64,000 nt of DNA from Centrapalus pauciflorus (taxonomy: Eukaryota; Streptophyta; Magnoliopsida; Asterales; Asteraceae): the NCBI GenBank assembly GCA_020465985.1, contig JAANYP010004869.1, positions 930,001 to 994,000 on the forward strand, in the 5' to 3' direction. The notes under the pieces are model-generated. The model had not been told where the DNA came from, searched no databases, and saw only the letters and a program-made list of their open reading frames with translations. Position numbers and translations under genes: made by a program. Shown here in pieces: positions 13,101 to 24,182 of the stretch. Every line of letters starts with the position of its first letter. The stretch's first letter is position 1.

Positions 13101-14031
13101 TTCCACACGAAACCTTTCAAATTAGAATCCCCTTGTAGGGCATTTACATATAGTATCTTACATTGATTCAGTTTATTCTTTCACAACTAAAATCAAACAA
13201 ATGAAAGGTTTGCCAGTTGCCAGACTTCACCTGAACTTCTCTTGGTTCTGTGAACATTAATAATGTGTTTCAGATACACCACTGGTTGAGTTATTTGTAA
13301 TATATCATAATTTTAACATGATATGAATCCCTAAATCAAAGTATTATATTCAGTCAAGAAGTCTAAACAATCACTTGGAACACCAATATCAGAGAACAAT
13401 AACCCCTACTCATTAAAACAAACAATTTCTTGGGCCACAAGAAGTGATCTCCATGCTTTTGTATTGAATGTTCAGCCATTTAACCCCATTCTTGGGGATC
13501 AACTATCAGGTAGGATTTTAATTGCCAAAACCCTTACATTCAGTTAAAATAATAAGTTCTTGAACACATCCATTTTCAAAAAGTTGTTTGACAGTAAAGA
13601 AAGACTCCACAGTACAACTAATCAAAACATTTAGAAGCACAAACCCATATATATGCGAAAGAAGAAAGGAAAAGAAGAGGGGTTAGTGTTACCTTGAGAG
13701 AGAAATTGAGGGCAACGGAGGGGTAATAGCGAAGAACACTGCTGCCATTACCTCTCCAAAGTGATAAAAACCCTTCCTCTTTAACCGTATGAACAATGCA
13801 ATCGATCATACCATTAAACCTCCTGTGCTTACCTCCAACAATGACGATGTTGCTCTCTTGAGTTTGTAATAAAAGCTTGGCCCTTTCGATGGGGGCAACA
13901 ACCGTGTGCACCATTCCACCCATCATTGCCCCTGCCAACAGATCTCTGGGGAAATTCGTCAACCAGTAGGAGTGCGTCATCACCATTTCTGATTTCTTGG
14001 GTTTTGAGCAGCCCTCCTCTTCCGCCACCAT
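10196..14031 (-). CDS. PM-ANT1: ADP/ATP carrier, plasma-membrane PM-ANT1 type
   Basis: Mitochondrial-carrier-family adenine nucleotide transporter of 323 residues. Exons are 14031-13693 and 10828-10196, split by one intron of about 2.9 kb with GT-AG ends; the join reads LNFSLK/DLYRNIL. Three carrier repeats are visible through PIERAK (residues 47-52), PLDIAH (154-159) and PMDTVR (252-257). The last runs into RRRMMM (257-262), the ADP/ATP carrier signature. The sequence closely follows Arabidopsis At5g56450 (330 aa), reported as a plasma-membrane ATP exporter needed for anther development; the location here is inferred from that orthologue. I chose the Met at 14031 because it gives family length. 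An in-frame Met at 13986 would shorten the protein by 15 residues. A longer upstream frame has unrelated sequence. Confidence 0.92.
11192..11314. repeat. 41-bp direct repeat in the carrier intron
   Basis: The segment starting ATCAAGTTCAAGCCTAAGGT occurs twice, identically over 41 bp, at 11192-11232 and 11274-11314 (period 82 bp). It lies inside the PM-ANT1 intron and looks like a recent local duplication. Confidence 0.8.
12190..12488. repeat. Possible MITE in the carrier intron
   Basis: A G/A-rich left part (AATGGGAAGGATGGAG) and a C/T-rich right part (CCCATCCTTTCCCTC) are roughly complementary. ACGCTGTGT near the left edge pairs with ACATAGCGT at the right. The termini are weak and no target duplication is clear. 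Confidence 0.3.
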
Positions 14032-15146
14032 CCCTCTTCCTCTTTCTTCGATAATCAAATCCAATCTTAAATGTATGTGCTTTGAATCTGATGCGCCCTT
14101 TTGGATGATTGATTTATTTATGTGTTCGAATTGAAATGAGTTGGTTAACCAGGAAAGGTTAGCTAGCTTCCTTTTATATATTCGAGACAAAACAAGTGAC
14201 GAAGGGTGGGTGGTCGTGAAATCTCGATTTTATACGCAAACGCTAGCGAAATCAAAAATCTGATTTTGTTGGCGAATCGTTGAAAGTAATTTCAATTTGG
14301 GAAGGGCGTCTTAATTTGTATGGGCGTGCAGCCACTGCGACTGACTATGGCTGCCTCGTGCCATTCATCCCCACTTTCCGTGTTATCCATTCCAAACCAA
14401 CTTATCTATGTATGTTACTAGTCAATGACTTTAATCATTAATTATTATACTATTACTATCCAATATAATTTGTTAGGGAGAATATTTAACATTTGATTTG
14501 TGTAAACTAATCTTTTTTATACTTTATATGTTCAAGAAATTAATAAGAATCAATCAATTTGTAAGGATATAGATAAGATAATCTCGAATTAAAGACTAAG
14601 TAATTACTAGCAATTTACAACTTTTTTCTGTAAATGAAAAATCAATTCACGTGCGAATTGATAGAGGAATTAATAGTGGAAGATTTTCTCCATCAAGTTT
14701 TTGATGAAAAAAATCTTCTTGGCTAGGTTTTGATGATCTTCAAAATCATTCGGAATAATCCTAGCCCAACAAAAGTCTACGTTTTCATCAGCGTGGTTTT
14801 GCATGACCGGCTTTTTGTTCGTGCAACGGCAGTCCTTCATGGAATTGGTGTTCCCTCTGCGACATAGATATGTGTACTCAGGTGATGGGGGTTATGTTTG
14901 CGATTTCAACTGAGAAAGTATCATGACATATGTATCATTCTACTTTCTCATCCCAAGCAAAAAATTCATGACAGGCGGTGGGTTGATAAATTAGTTACTT
15001 GTTGCGGAGAAATCGAAATAATAAGAATTTTATTCATAATGTTAAAGATCATCGTAGGTTAATGGTGGAGGTTTAAACTTGTTGACTTGCTGTTATGAAT
15101 GGGTTTCGTGCAAGGGAAAAAAGCTCTCTAGAATAGTCAAGTTATC
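14032..15146. other. Upstream region of the carrier gene, no further gene
   Basis: This should hold the promoter and 5' UTR of the minus-strand carrier. I could not place a convincing TATA box or transcription start. No other coding signal was found. Confidence 0.4.
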
Positions 15147-15149
15147 TTA

Positions 15150-16164
15150 GGGAGTGTTTTTTTTTCCTATAATAAGTGCTGATTTAATTATTTCACTTAT
15201 TCGGTAAGTGATTTTGTCTAATAAGTGCGTTCTTTTTTCATAAGTATTAAGTGGTAAATCATCAATTATTCAATCATCATATTTTACCCACTTATCGTTA
15301 CTTATTCTAAAACTAAAAACAAGTCTCCTTCCTCAATCCTTAATTATTAAAATTATTTTTATACATTTTTATTGTTAAGATATATTTATTTTATAAAGTA
15401 TATTTATTCTTTATTTTTAAAAATTATCCCCATTAAAATATTTAATTTATTTATTTTACGTTTCTTTTATATGTTCAATTTAATTATTAACAAATTATTT
15501 ATCTTATGTTTCATTTGATAAAATAATTTTACATTTTTATCTTTTATATGTTTTCATCTAACTATTTTATTACGTTAATATACTAAATAGTTTTTTTGCT
15601 AAAAAATAACTAAAAATAATCTTAGTTAATAGAAAATACAATGAATTTATGTTTTTGTTATTATAATATTTATATTTGACTATTTATGAAGTTGGATGTA
15701 TAATCTAGAAATTTATAATAAAAAATTTCAATCTAACTTCACATCACCTACTCCTCCATCATGATAATGAAAAATTGAAATCCATGTAAAGATCATTGAT
15801 GTTTTAAATATTTTGTTGTTTAATATTAAAGAAAGTTGAAATACATGTTTATATGTTAAAAATTCTTATTTTTCAGGTTTTTTTTTTCTTGTTTATATGT
15901 TAAAGAAAGTTGAAATACATTTTACAATTATTTACAAACTTGAATATATAGATTTATCTATGTTTATATGTTAAAGAAAGTTGATATAAGTGTATTATTC
16001 TTGTGTTTAAGTTTTGTTCTTAGATTTATATATATAATACAAATTCAACACATAATAAAAACAGACATACTAATCCAGTAATCAATAATCAATACCAGTC
16101 ACTTATCAATCAACACTGCAATCAGTTTTTAGTCACTTATCATTTATGTAAGAAAAACAACACC
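15150..16164. mobile_element. PIF/Harbinger-like non-autonomous element (about 1 kb)
   Basis: The ends GGGAGTGTTTTTTTTTCC and, inverted, GGTGTTGTTTTTCTTAC resemble Tourist/PIF termini, and both sides carry TTA, the usual 3-bp duplication. Subterminal TAAGTG/CACTTA motifs occur on both sides. The interior is AT-rich with several copies of ATATGTTAAAGAAAGTTGA and no transposase. Confidence 0.5.
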
Positions 16165-16850
16165 TTAGCCATTCCAATATGGTCATGACAAAATCAAACA
16201 TTCTAGTGATTGTATTAAAGAAGTTTTATGTACGTAGTTCTTTTATCAAGTGCATTTATATATGAGAGAATTTCATATGTATACTTATAAACTTTAAATA
16301 TCACACATATATCCTTACAAACTTCTTTATTACATGTATATTCTTCTAAACTTTTAGATCTCACGTATATATCCAAATGACTATTTTAAATTTAACTACA
16401 TCATTTAAAAAAAATATAAAATATCATTTCTTAATTAATTTATTATTGAATTAAAATAGAAAATGACATTTCCTTATTTTTTTAATTTATTTTTATTGAG
16501 ATTAAGATGGTAGTTTAAGTATTCAATTTTTTTTAAAATGAAAAAATAAATTCAAAATAGTCATTTGGAATAAAATTATTATAATTCACACATGTATATA
16601 TGTGTATGTGTAAGGTCCTCTAATACATTTTCATCCGGTCCTCAAAAATCAATGAAACGACATTGAATATAATTATCGTCCAATGGAAATATGTATTTTA
16701 TTTGTTTGATTCCGTGATTCGTATATGTATAAAGCGTTTTAAAAAGTTTGCTTTGATTATATATTTTATATAAATGTTCACTTGATTTAACGAATAAAAA
16801 ACTTATATCTAAAGTTTTGAGAAATAAAAAAATAGCCCCGAAACAAGATC
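16165..16850. other. AT-rich spacer, no gene
   Basis: Low-complexity A/T sequence with CACATATATATCC-like motifs repeated loosely near 16260-16380. No gene is supported. Confidence 0.5.
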
Positions 16851-16853
16851 GGG

Positions 16854-16860
16854 TATATAA
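16854..16860 (+). promoter_or_regulatory. Candidate TATA box of the small membrane-protein gene
   Basis: TATATAA sits about 145 bp before the start codon at 17004, in a short GC-richer patch. The transcript leader would include a CAA repeat just before the ATG, common in plant 5' UTRs. Placement is by sequence only. Confidence 0.45.
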
Positions 16861-17003
16861 CGTACGTGTCAAAGCAAAATGTACGACACGTTTGTAGATC
16901 CGGTATCGGAGGCCGGCTATTTTTAAACTCGTTATCTTTTTGCTTCTACGGTTCTACCTCTACAGACTACAGCATACATTACACAACAACAACAACAACA
17001 ATA

Positions 17004-17368
17004 ATGGCGTCGTCTTCGATCGCTAGGGTAACATTCCGATCAATCGTTGCCGTTTTTCTATTCCTGTTCCTCTTCTACGTCGGCCGCCCTCTCTACTGGA
17101 AGATCTCCGCCACTGTCCACGATATTCAGCATAATAAACAAACCGTCTCCGGAGGTATTTTTTTATTTTACTGTATGTGATATATGTCTACAAGTATGAG
17201 CACTTGTTTCAAAGTGATTTTGATTTCGATTCCAATTTATTTACAGGCTTTTCGGAAATTGTTATGGAAGCTCAAAAGTCGTTTGGTTGGTATCATGACG
17301 AGTTCGATTCAGGTGTAGGCGAGAGCAAGGAAACCGCAAGGAGGATGTTGATTCGTCAGGTTTTTTGA
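17004..17368 (+). CDS. Small conserved single-pass membrane protein, unknown function
   Basis: Two exons, 17004-17154 and 17247-17368, encode about 90 residues; the phase-1 intron has GT-AG ends. Residues 10-27 are a hydrophobic segment (VTFRSIVAVFLFLFLFYV), followed by GRPLYWKISATVHDI and, in exon 2, EAQKSFGWYHDE. I recall a short conserved plant family with the GRPLYWKIS core but know no function for it. The hydrophobic segment suggests a signal anchor. The end is uncertain: after LIRQ the frame reads two more codons to TGA at 17366, but CAG/GTTTTT at 17359 could also be a donor to an exon I did not find. The leader holds a CAA repeat directly before the ATG. Confidence 0.62.
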
Positions 17369-17714
17369 GTTTAATGTTCGTTTCCGATTCTAATTGATCA
17401 GTAGATGCGAATCGGCACAGTACGACTATATGATAGATGTAAATGACGTCAGTTTCATCCTCCTGATGAGTTGATTGTGTATTTGAAATGATATGATATA
17501 ATGAGGAACTTTTAGATGAATAATTAGATTGTTTCGTAAACTTTTGTTGCTATGTGTGTATGATTAAGACATCTGGTTTAGGATAATGATGTTGATTATC
17601 GACGCCAGTTTTGAAGGTTTGGTATAGGGAGAAACAATGGCAATTACAAGTGATGATTAGTAGATTGCGATGGATTTGGAGCAGGTCAAGTGTTATTTTG
17701 ACTATTCTATATTT

Positions 17715-18052
17715 GTCCCATTTAACCATTAAACTATATTTTGTATACATTTAGCCATTAAACGTTTTATTTTGGGAAAATGATTAAAAGTAATGGCTAA
17801 ATGTGTACAAAGTACGATAGTTTAATGGTCAAATGTGTAGAATTTATGATAGTTTAGTGGTCAAATGTGTACAAAATGTGATAGTTTAGTGGCCAAATGT
17901 ATATGGTTTCAGTGGTTAAATATGAATAAAAATAGTTTAGTGGTTAAATGTGTACATAAAAACAAGTTTAATGGCTAAATATGTAAAAAAAATAGTTTAG
18001 TGGTTAAATGTGACAAATATGAAAGTTGGATGGTCAAAAATGACCTTGGAGT
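17715..18052. repeat. Degenerate minisatellite, about 35-42 bp unit
   Basis: The core TAGTTTAGTGGTTAAATGTGT is repeated about seven times with drift between about 17785 and 18050. The units nearest the left edge (about 17718-17760) are in the opposite orientation (ACCATTAAACTATATTTTGT). The block therefore looks like an inverted pair whose right arm was expanded in tandem. Confidence 0.7.
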
Positions 18053-18114
18053 ATTATGAATTGTGTATCTATGCGTGAAAGAAAAAAGCAAGAAAGAGTA
18101 GTTATTACTTATTG

Positions 18115-18416
18115 GGTCAATTACTACAAATAATAAAATTATTTTGATTTTTCATCATTTATAGCAACATTATTTATGTTTTGTCACTAATAGTATCAAC
18201 TTTTGTATTTTTTCACATGAATAATATCAACTTTTGTATTTTGTATCATTAATAGTAATAATTTTTGTATTATTTTTATCACCTATAACAACTTTTTTAA
18301 GTTTTGATATAAATGATAAAAAATGTAAAAGTGAATGCTATTAATAATAAAAAATAAATAATGTTGCTATAAATGCTAAAAATGCACAAAATTGTTTCTA
18401 TTTTTAGCAACTGGCC
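18115..18416. mobile_element. Foldback MITE (about 300 bp)
   Basis: The left arm (from GGTCAATTACTACAAATAAT to about 18180) and the right arm (ending TTTTTAGCAACTGGCC) are inverted repeats sharing ATTTATAGCAACATTATTTA. The interior repeats short ATAGTA-CAACTTTTGTATT motifs. No exact target duplication was identified, so the superfamily is open; MULE-like is plausible. Confidence 0.55.
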
Positions 18417-19398
18417 TTGTTTATCAAGGCAAAGTGAGTTTAGTTGTATAGATTGAGTGAGACTTGAGAGTGAGGGAATTAGGATGCTCAGGCTATATGT
18501 GGTCTCAGTTATACAGTTGATGCAATATCCACAGCAACCTATACTTTCTTTTTGGTGGTGCAACTGTAATACTATATACTTTGATATTGAAAATTTGAAA
18601 TCAATTCAAATCTTTTACTTTCTTGTCTTCCGATGAATACTTTATTTTATCTACTTTTTGGAACGACCGAATATTATAAAAGAAAATTAATAATGTGCTA
18701 AAAAGAAATTAAAAAGAAATTGTAATATCAATCGTATTAATTGGTATACTGTATTTTGATGAATCATCATTCATCTATGAAGCCAAAATCTAAAAATTAT
18801 ATATTTGCCATACCATTTGGTGTTTCATACCAAGGTATTTGGTTTTCCGAACTGTTTTTTTTATTTTTATTTTTATTGGTTACAAATTATCATGTTTCCA
18901 AAAATATTTATAAAACTCTCCATATTTTTTTTTAGAGAAACAAGGAATTAGTTGCTATAAAGAAACTGATTATGAAAACAAATATATAAAAACTTGTTTC
19001 TCCTTAACTTTAACTAATTAATTATATGATTATGATCTTTATTCTTTTGGTCGTAACAATCGCCCTCAAAACACACATTCAAAAATCTCGTATAAGTTTT
19101 AATTAGAGATTATCTATTTCCTAAAATTACAGACTAAAATTTAATATAAAATATACAATGTAAACTCGTTCAACAATTTCCTTCTGCAATGCGCACACAA
19201 TTTGCCAAATGCAACATGCCTGGACAACATCAATCTTTGGTTTCATCACCTTAAAAAAACACATCAAAACAGCCGGCCGTCTATACATTTCTTTGTCTGT
19301 AACTATCAAGATTGCATCTTCATCTCCTATAATAACTTGACGAGTACTAGAATCATAGTTCATGTTACACACCCGCATTCCACGACCAAGAAATTGAA
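18417..19398. other. Intergenic and promoter region of the next gene
   Basis: AT-rich, with no coding exon. It must contain the promoter of the gene at 19399. I see no single clear TATA element. Confidence 0.4.
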
Positions 19399-21041
19399 AT
19401 GGACGGTGAAGGTGGCAACGGGCGTAGAAAAATGAGTACTGTACCATTGTCTAACCGTCCGAAAGATAGAGATGAAGATCTTGTCATGTTCCGTGAGATG
19501 CAAAAGCGCGACAAAGATCGAGTTGTTAGCCTTCTACAACCTGTCTCGGATGACTTTGAATCCAATGGTTAGTTTCATCTATGAGTTTATTGAGCCCAAC
19601 ACTCATTACATACTATGTGATGATTGGCGATATTGATATCATATTAAGTGCAGGAAACTATCCACTTTACGGGATGACATCTACAAAAAAAGGACCAGCT
19701 TTTGGGTTTCTTGGAGAAAGCGAGAAAAACGACTATGACTGGTTAGTAACTGAATTGCACGCTGTGTATATATCAACGATGAATTCTTTAAATCAGAGTG
19801 AGTAGTAACCATTGTGATTGTACCAAGAAGGTTGAAGACACCACCCGCCACGCCTCTCTTTCCATCCCTCGAGATGGAAACAAGAAATGGTCATGAACTC
19901 GTCGTTCAACGTGAATTGCCCATCATCCAGCCACTTTCCAGGGTATGAACAAGTAATTCGTTTCTTTTTCTGTATGTACGTCAATTTTGACCCACAAAAT
20001 TGTTTTCCATGGGCTAACACTAGTCTCAGTTTGCAGGAAAACCAGAAGAGAAGGAAACAAAACAAACAAACATCATAGCCAATGAAGGAAGGTTGAAAGC
20101 GACAAATCCCAAACCAAGGATTCCGGCAAGATCGGTGACCCCTAGCAGGAGGTCAAGCAGCTTGTTCACAGATCAAAAGAAGAACATAAAAAACGCTCCA
20201 ATAATCGGCACTGTCAACAAGACTAATGTGACCGATCTCACTAACAAGCCTAACACAACCTCATCTATGTCAAAATCATTGAATGAAAGAGATGGTCGTT
20301 TTAATTTATTGGGCTCAGTTCGACCAAAAAGCAACCAGGGAACAAATATGTCATCAAGAACCACACAGAAAACTGTAATATCCAGGATCCCAGCACAAAT
20401 TCCAGGTTTTTCAGACGAAACACCACCTAATCTTAGGACGGATCGATCCACTTCGGCTTCAAGAGGTCGACCTGTTAGCCAGAGTACTCGAACCACTCTC
20501 ACCGCTGCTCCTCATAAGCCTGAGGTATTGAATGTGAGAGCAAGAAGGCAATCGTGTTCACCGAGTGTTACTAGAGGTCGAAAAGCGGCACCTTCCAGTG
20601 AAGAAAATACAAACCCCCTGGCTGCTGCTCAAAAGGGTAGTAGTAGACTCTTTCAAACTGGAAGTGGAGGCCAGATTTTTGGAAGCAGGATGGTGGATAA
20701 GATTATGAGTGCCAGAAAATCAAGCATTGAAGAGAAAGAAACAAAGCTGAAACTCAATGGTTCGATGAATGAGGGATCTGGTTATGGAAGGATCATGTCA
20801 AAGAGTTCACGAGATACGGTATGTGTATATTTTCCTTCATTTTTCATCATATACTTCAATGAATGAAAGAGATACAATTTGACTTTTAAGACTTGACACT
20901 TCGTTGTTTAATAACTCACAGGAAGCTAAGCGAGATTCAGATCATTCCCGTCAAGTTGGAATGTCGTTAGGAAGGAAATCTATGTCCACAACCTATGCTC
21001 CTAGTTCAAGGACAAGTGGGGGAAGTTATCGAGCAGGATAG
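19399..21041 (+). CDS. Basic Ser/Pro-rich protein of the DYDWLxTPPxTPLFPSLE family (BPP-like)
   Basis: Five exons (19399-19567, 19654-19741, 19831-19942, 20030-20818, 20922-21041) give 425 residues, and every junction keeps frame at GT-AG sites. The N-terminus has DEDLVMFREMQKRDKDRVVS, a charged helix. The junction of exons 2 and 3 encodes DWLKTPPATPLFPSLEME, the hallmark of a plant family annotated as FLO11-like, endochitinase-A-like or BPP. Some Arabidopsis members are reported to be microtubule-associated. The rest is low complexity, rich in Ser, Arg, Lys and Pro (PARSVTPSRRSSS; PKPRIPARS), with no catalytic domain. The exon 4 acceptor must be the AG before 20030: the nearer CAG at about 20036 would give an early stop. 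A cytoskeletal role is inference. Confidence 0.82.
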
Positions 21042-21289
21042 GGCATGGTGAAGCTGGTGATGATGCGAAACACTAAATTTCGGGATCTATTTCAAGTTTT
21101 TGTATTCTACATTTCCACCATTAATCAATCATTGATACATAAAGAAACATATATTTTTAAGTAATCGCAGAGTTTAGCGAAAGCATGTGAAAATAGTGCA
21201 AGATTATATGAGACCAGATTGTTACTAATCTGTATAGTTTAATGCAACGAGTTTGGGATGCCATGGAAGCTCTCACCATGGAGTTTTAA

Positions 21290-23050
21290 TATATGTACTC
21301 TGAACTCGTCATAGTTTCTTCAACATTAATCGAGCTTTCTTCATACTCCATGCATTCAGGCATTCAGCTCCGAGATCACCACACTTTCTGTACCATAGTT
21401 AAAAACAAACAGACGTGCTACTTTCCAATGGGCCAATGTTGGGTAGACCCTGGCTGTTATTCAGGTCTTTCCTCCTCTAAAACTCTCAATGATCGAGTGA
21501 TCTATCTGTAACACATTCCAAAATCAGACGTGCTACATTAGAGCTTAAGTTTGACACAATGGGAAAAGAAGCAACGAAATAACTAGGGTTCCTCTTGTTG
21601 AGGATCTGTGTCAACAAATGCTCCATTAGTGGTTTTATCGGGCCATTTCCTAGTTAGTTTAATTAGCATTTGGACAGGTTGGAGGTATTTGAGCTGAAAA
21701 CAAACTGACCGGTTTTGATCACTGCACATTAGCACAGTGTATCTTCCGTTATTTTTAAAAACCCTAAAGAAGATTGCTGTTTGTTCAGTCAAGTCTTCAG
21801 AAGCCAAAGCTAACAGCCCGAACGGTCCAAATTTGCCCTTGACTGATGCATCCTTTTCACTGCAGATAAGTTGTGGATCAATCCAACTTTGGTCCTGTTC
21901 TTCAGCCTCTTATAAACTAGCTAGTTTGAATGAAATCTTGACATCAGCCTTTTGAATAAAAAACACCCCCATGTCAGTGCAAAATAAGACGAAATGGAAT
22001 ATAAGTTGATTAATCAAAATTTTACGGCTTACCTGAGAAGCAGTAATGTGCGCCCATAACTTCATGAAATGATCCAGCTTCAAGTTTCTTATGATGAAAA
22101 CGAACTTCGTTTTCATGTAACATATCAATTTCCTCGATAGGCCATTGTATGAGCTGCTTCTGGTTTCGGTCAAGCCAAAGACTCCTTCGAAATGACTGCT
22201 TGTTATAAGAATTGTGAACCATTTTGCATTTTGGAAAGAAGACATGAATAAATCTAAGGACGGACATAACTCGGTTGCAGGTTCTAAATCTTTTCTTAAA
22301 TCAATTTCACGTGGTTTTCGGTTGAACAATATTTGGGCCTCCAAACGGTTTTGGGCTTGGGCTCACTTCAATCCTGGATACCTCAACTGTTTTAGCTTTC
22401 GAGTTTATATACTTAATAGAGTGTTATATTAGTTTTTCCACTGAATTTATATAATAAATTTTGCAATTTTTTAATTTACTTTAATTTAAAAGTTCAAACA
22501 GGCCAATCAGGTTATCCAGATTGATCTTAATCTGCTCCAAAAAAATTCTGGCGAGACTCATTTTTTACCCATTTCAAATTTATATTGCCGTCCTTGGTCT
22601 TTTCATGTGTTTGAAATTGTAACTAAACATTTTCAAGTGGCCTTTTCTAAATTTTATATTTGTCAATTAACAATTCTTAACTAACAATTAACTCATATTA
22701 TAAAAAAAATAATATTGACAATTTTAAAAATATATTTTCATTATTATATAGAAGTTTTTAAATTTGAGTACATGTTTTCATTTATAAAATTTTACGTTAC
22801 TATTAATTTATAAAGTTATAAACTAAAAGTTCGTGTGTATTTTATATAATACATGTTATAAAAATATATAAACTAGTTTGTTATATTATATAAATAGATA
22901 CTTTGTCTTACAAAATTAGTAAATTTTTTTTTTTTTAAATTTATACTCATGTTATACATGGACTTATAGAACCTAAACTGAATCCTAAAATAATTGAAAG
23001 AAACATACAACAAACCAAAAAGTAGATGGTGAGTTACGTACCATTAGGAT
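21290..23050 (-). pseudogene. GH32 invertase/fructan exohydrolase pseudogene
   Basis: This is a decayed paralogue of the intact gene at 28626-31665. Recognisable remains, in transcription order, are a 9-nt mini-exon at 23042-23050 (ATCCTAATG between AG and GT, coding the DPN core), exon 4 (22195-22033), exon 5 (21948-21710), exon 6 (about 21665-21585) and exon 7 (21505 to about 21290). Lesions: exon 4 is 163 nt against 159, a 4-nt frameshift insertion near its end; exon 5 has TAA (21912-21910) in place of a GAA codon; exon 6 lost its acceptor and its tail; exon 7 has TGA where the intact gene has TGT. The large catalytic exon 3 and exon 1 are absent, and about 840 bp of AT-rich sequence lies where exon 3 should be. 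It cannot make enzyme. Confidence 0.93.
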
Positions 23051-23396
23051 CTACGCCAATTGAATCAATCATGTATCATGTTCATCATGTCATATCCTCA
23101 CATACCAATGATGTTGACACATGATATAATCTTATTATCATATGCGATCTTGAGGGCGGGCTAATAGAGCTACCACCTATGGACAGAAATTCACTAGGGC
23201 TCTAAACTTTGTTTATCGCTGAGTCAACTCGATTTACTTCTTATACTCGATGGACCTAAGATGGTTTTGATATGGTCTGGTTGGGTTATCAGTCATACTA
23301 TTAATTATTTATGGCATCACCATACTATTTAATTGTTTGGAGCAATTTTGCATCACCATACTATTTAATTATTTAAGGCATTTCCAAAGATTTAGA

Positions 23397-24070
23397 GGGT
23401 GTTTGATTTTGCGTTATAAACGAGATTATTAGCTTATTACGTTACAATAACGCAAATAATAGGTTTAAAATGTTTGGATTGCATACGTTAATAAGTGATT
23501 ATTTGCGTTTAGCGTTAGTCCTACTACACTTTTTCATAAGTAAAAAAATGTAGCTTATTTGCTTCATAAGTGATTATTTGGTCATTTTACAAGTTAAAAC
23601 ACAAATCCAAACTAGGGGTGAGCTCGGTACCGTACCGTACCGAACCGAACCGGTACCGATCCCGAAAATACCGAAACCGAATTATTAGTTTTGAAAGAAC
23701 CGAATACCGAACCGTATAATTTTATTTGGTGCCGGTTCGGTTCCGAATACCGAATTTTAGCTAATTTAAAAACCAAATACCGAACCGAATATATTAATTC
23801 GGTATCGGTCGGTACCGGTACCGGTTCGATGCCGGTTTGGGTTCAGGAAATAGTACCTATCGCTCACCCCTAATCCAAACACTTTAAAAACTGATTATTT
23901 GACACAAATCCAAACACTTTAAAAACTCATTATTTAATAATTATGATAGCAAACAGCAGAAGCTAAACCAAACACTACATTTCGGCAGCACTTTTGGTTA
24001 CAACAATTATCTGATTATTAGTTTTCAGAACGTCACGACACTTTTTTAAACACAAATCCAAACAACTCCC
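23397..24070. mobile_element. Tourist-like MITE interrupted by a hAT MITE
   Basis: The left end, GGGTGTTTGATTTTGCG, and the inverted right end, GGGAGTTGTTTGGATTTGTG, resemble each other. The interior repeats CAAATCCAAACACTTTAAAAACT and AAGTGATTATTTG. The element is split by the 260-bp hAT insertion at 23613-23872. A 3-bp duplication could not be confirmed. Its right edge abuts the aminotransferase promoter. Confidence 0.5.
23613..23872. mobile_element. hAT MITE with CCGAACCG-rich interior (260 bp)
   Basis: Perfect 11-bp ends, TAGGGGTGAGC and GCTCACCCCTA, are flanked by an exact 8-bp duplication, ATCCAAAC (23605-23612 and 23873-23880). The interior is built from variants of ACCGAACCG, CGGTACCG and CCGAATACCG on both strands, which makes it strongly self-complementary. 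Confidence 0.92.
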
Positions 24071-24073
24071 GTG

Positions 24074-24085
24074 TATAAAATAAAA
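24074..24085 (+). promoter_or_regulatory. Candidate TATA box of the aminotransferase gene
   Basis: TATAAAATAAAA lies about 100 bp before the ATG at 24183 and only four bases to the right of the apparent end of the MITE at 23397-24070. The core promoter thus directly adjoins inserted transposon DNA. Confidence 0.5.
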
Positions 24086-24182
24086 GGTACTAGGGTTCGT
24101 CCTTACATTGCAAGTATAAAAGCCATCGTCTGCGCCTTTTATTACAACTCCGGCCTCTTCGTTCAGTCCCGTCCATCTCCTG

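Noticed and set aside
17715..18052. CRISPR-like spaced repeats
   Set aside because: Units drift, there are no unique spacers, no cas genes, and the genome is eukaryotic. It is a minisatellite.
20173..20502. 109-codon minus-strand frame
   Set aside because: It lies fully inside exon 4 of the plus-strand Ser/Pro-rich gene, whose splice structure and family motif are clear. It is an antisense shadow.
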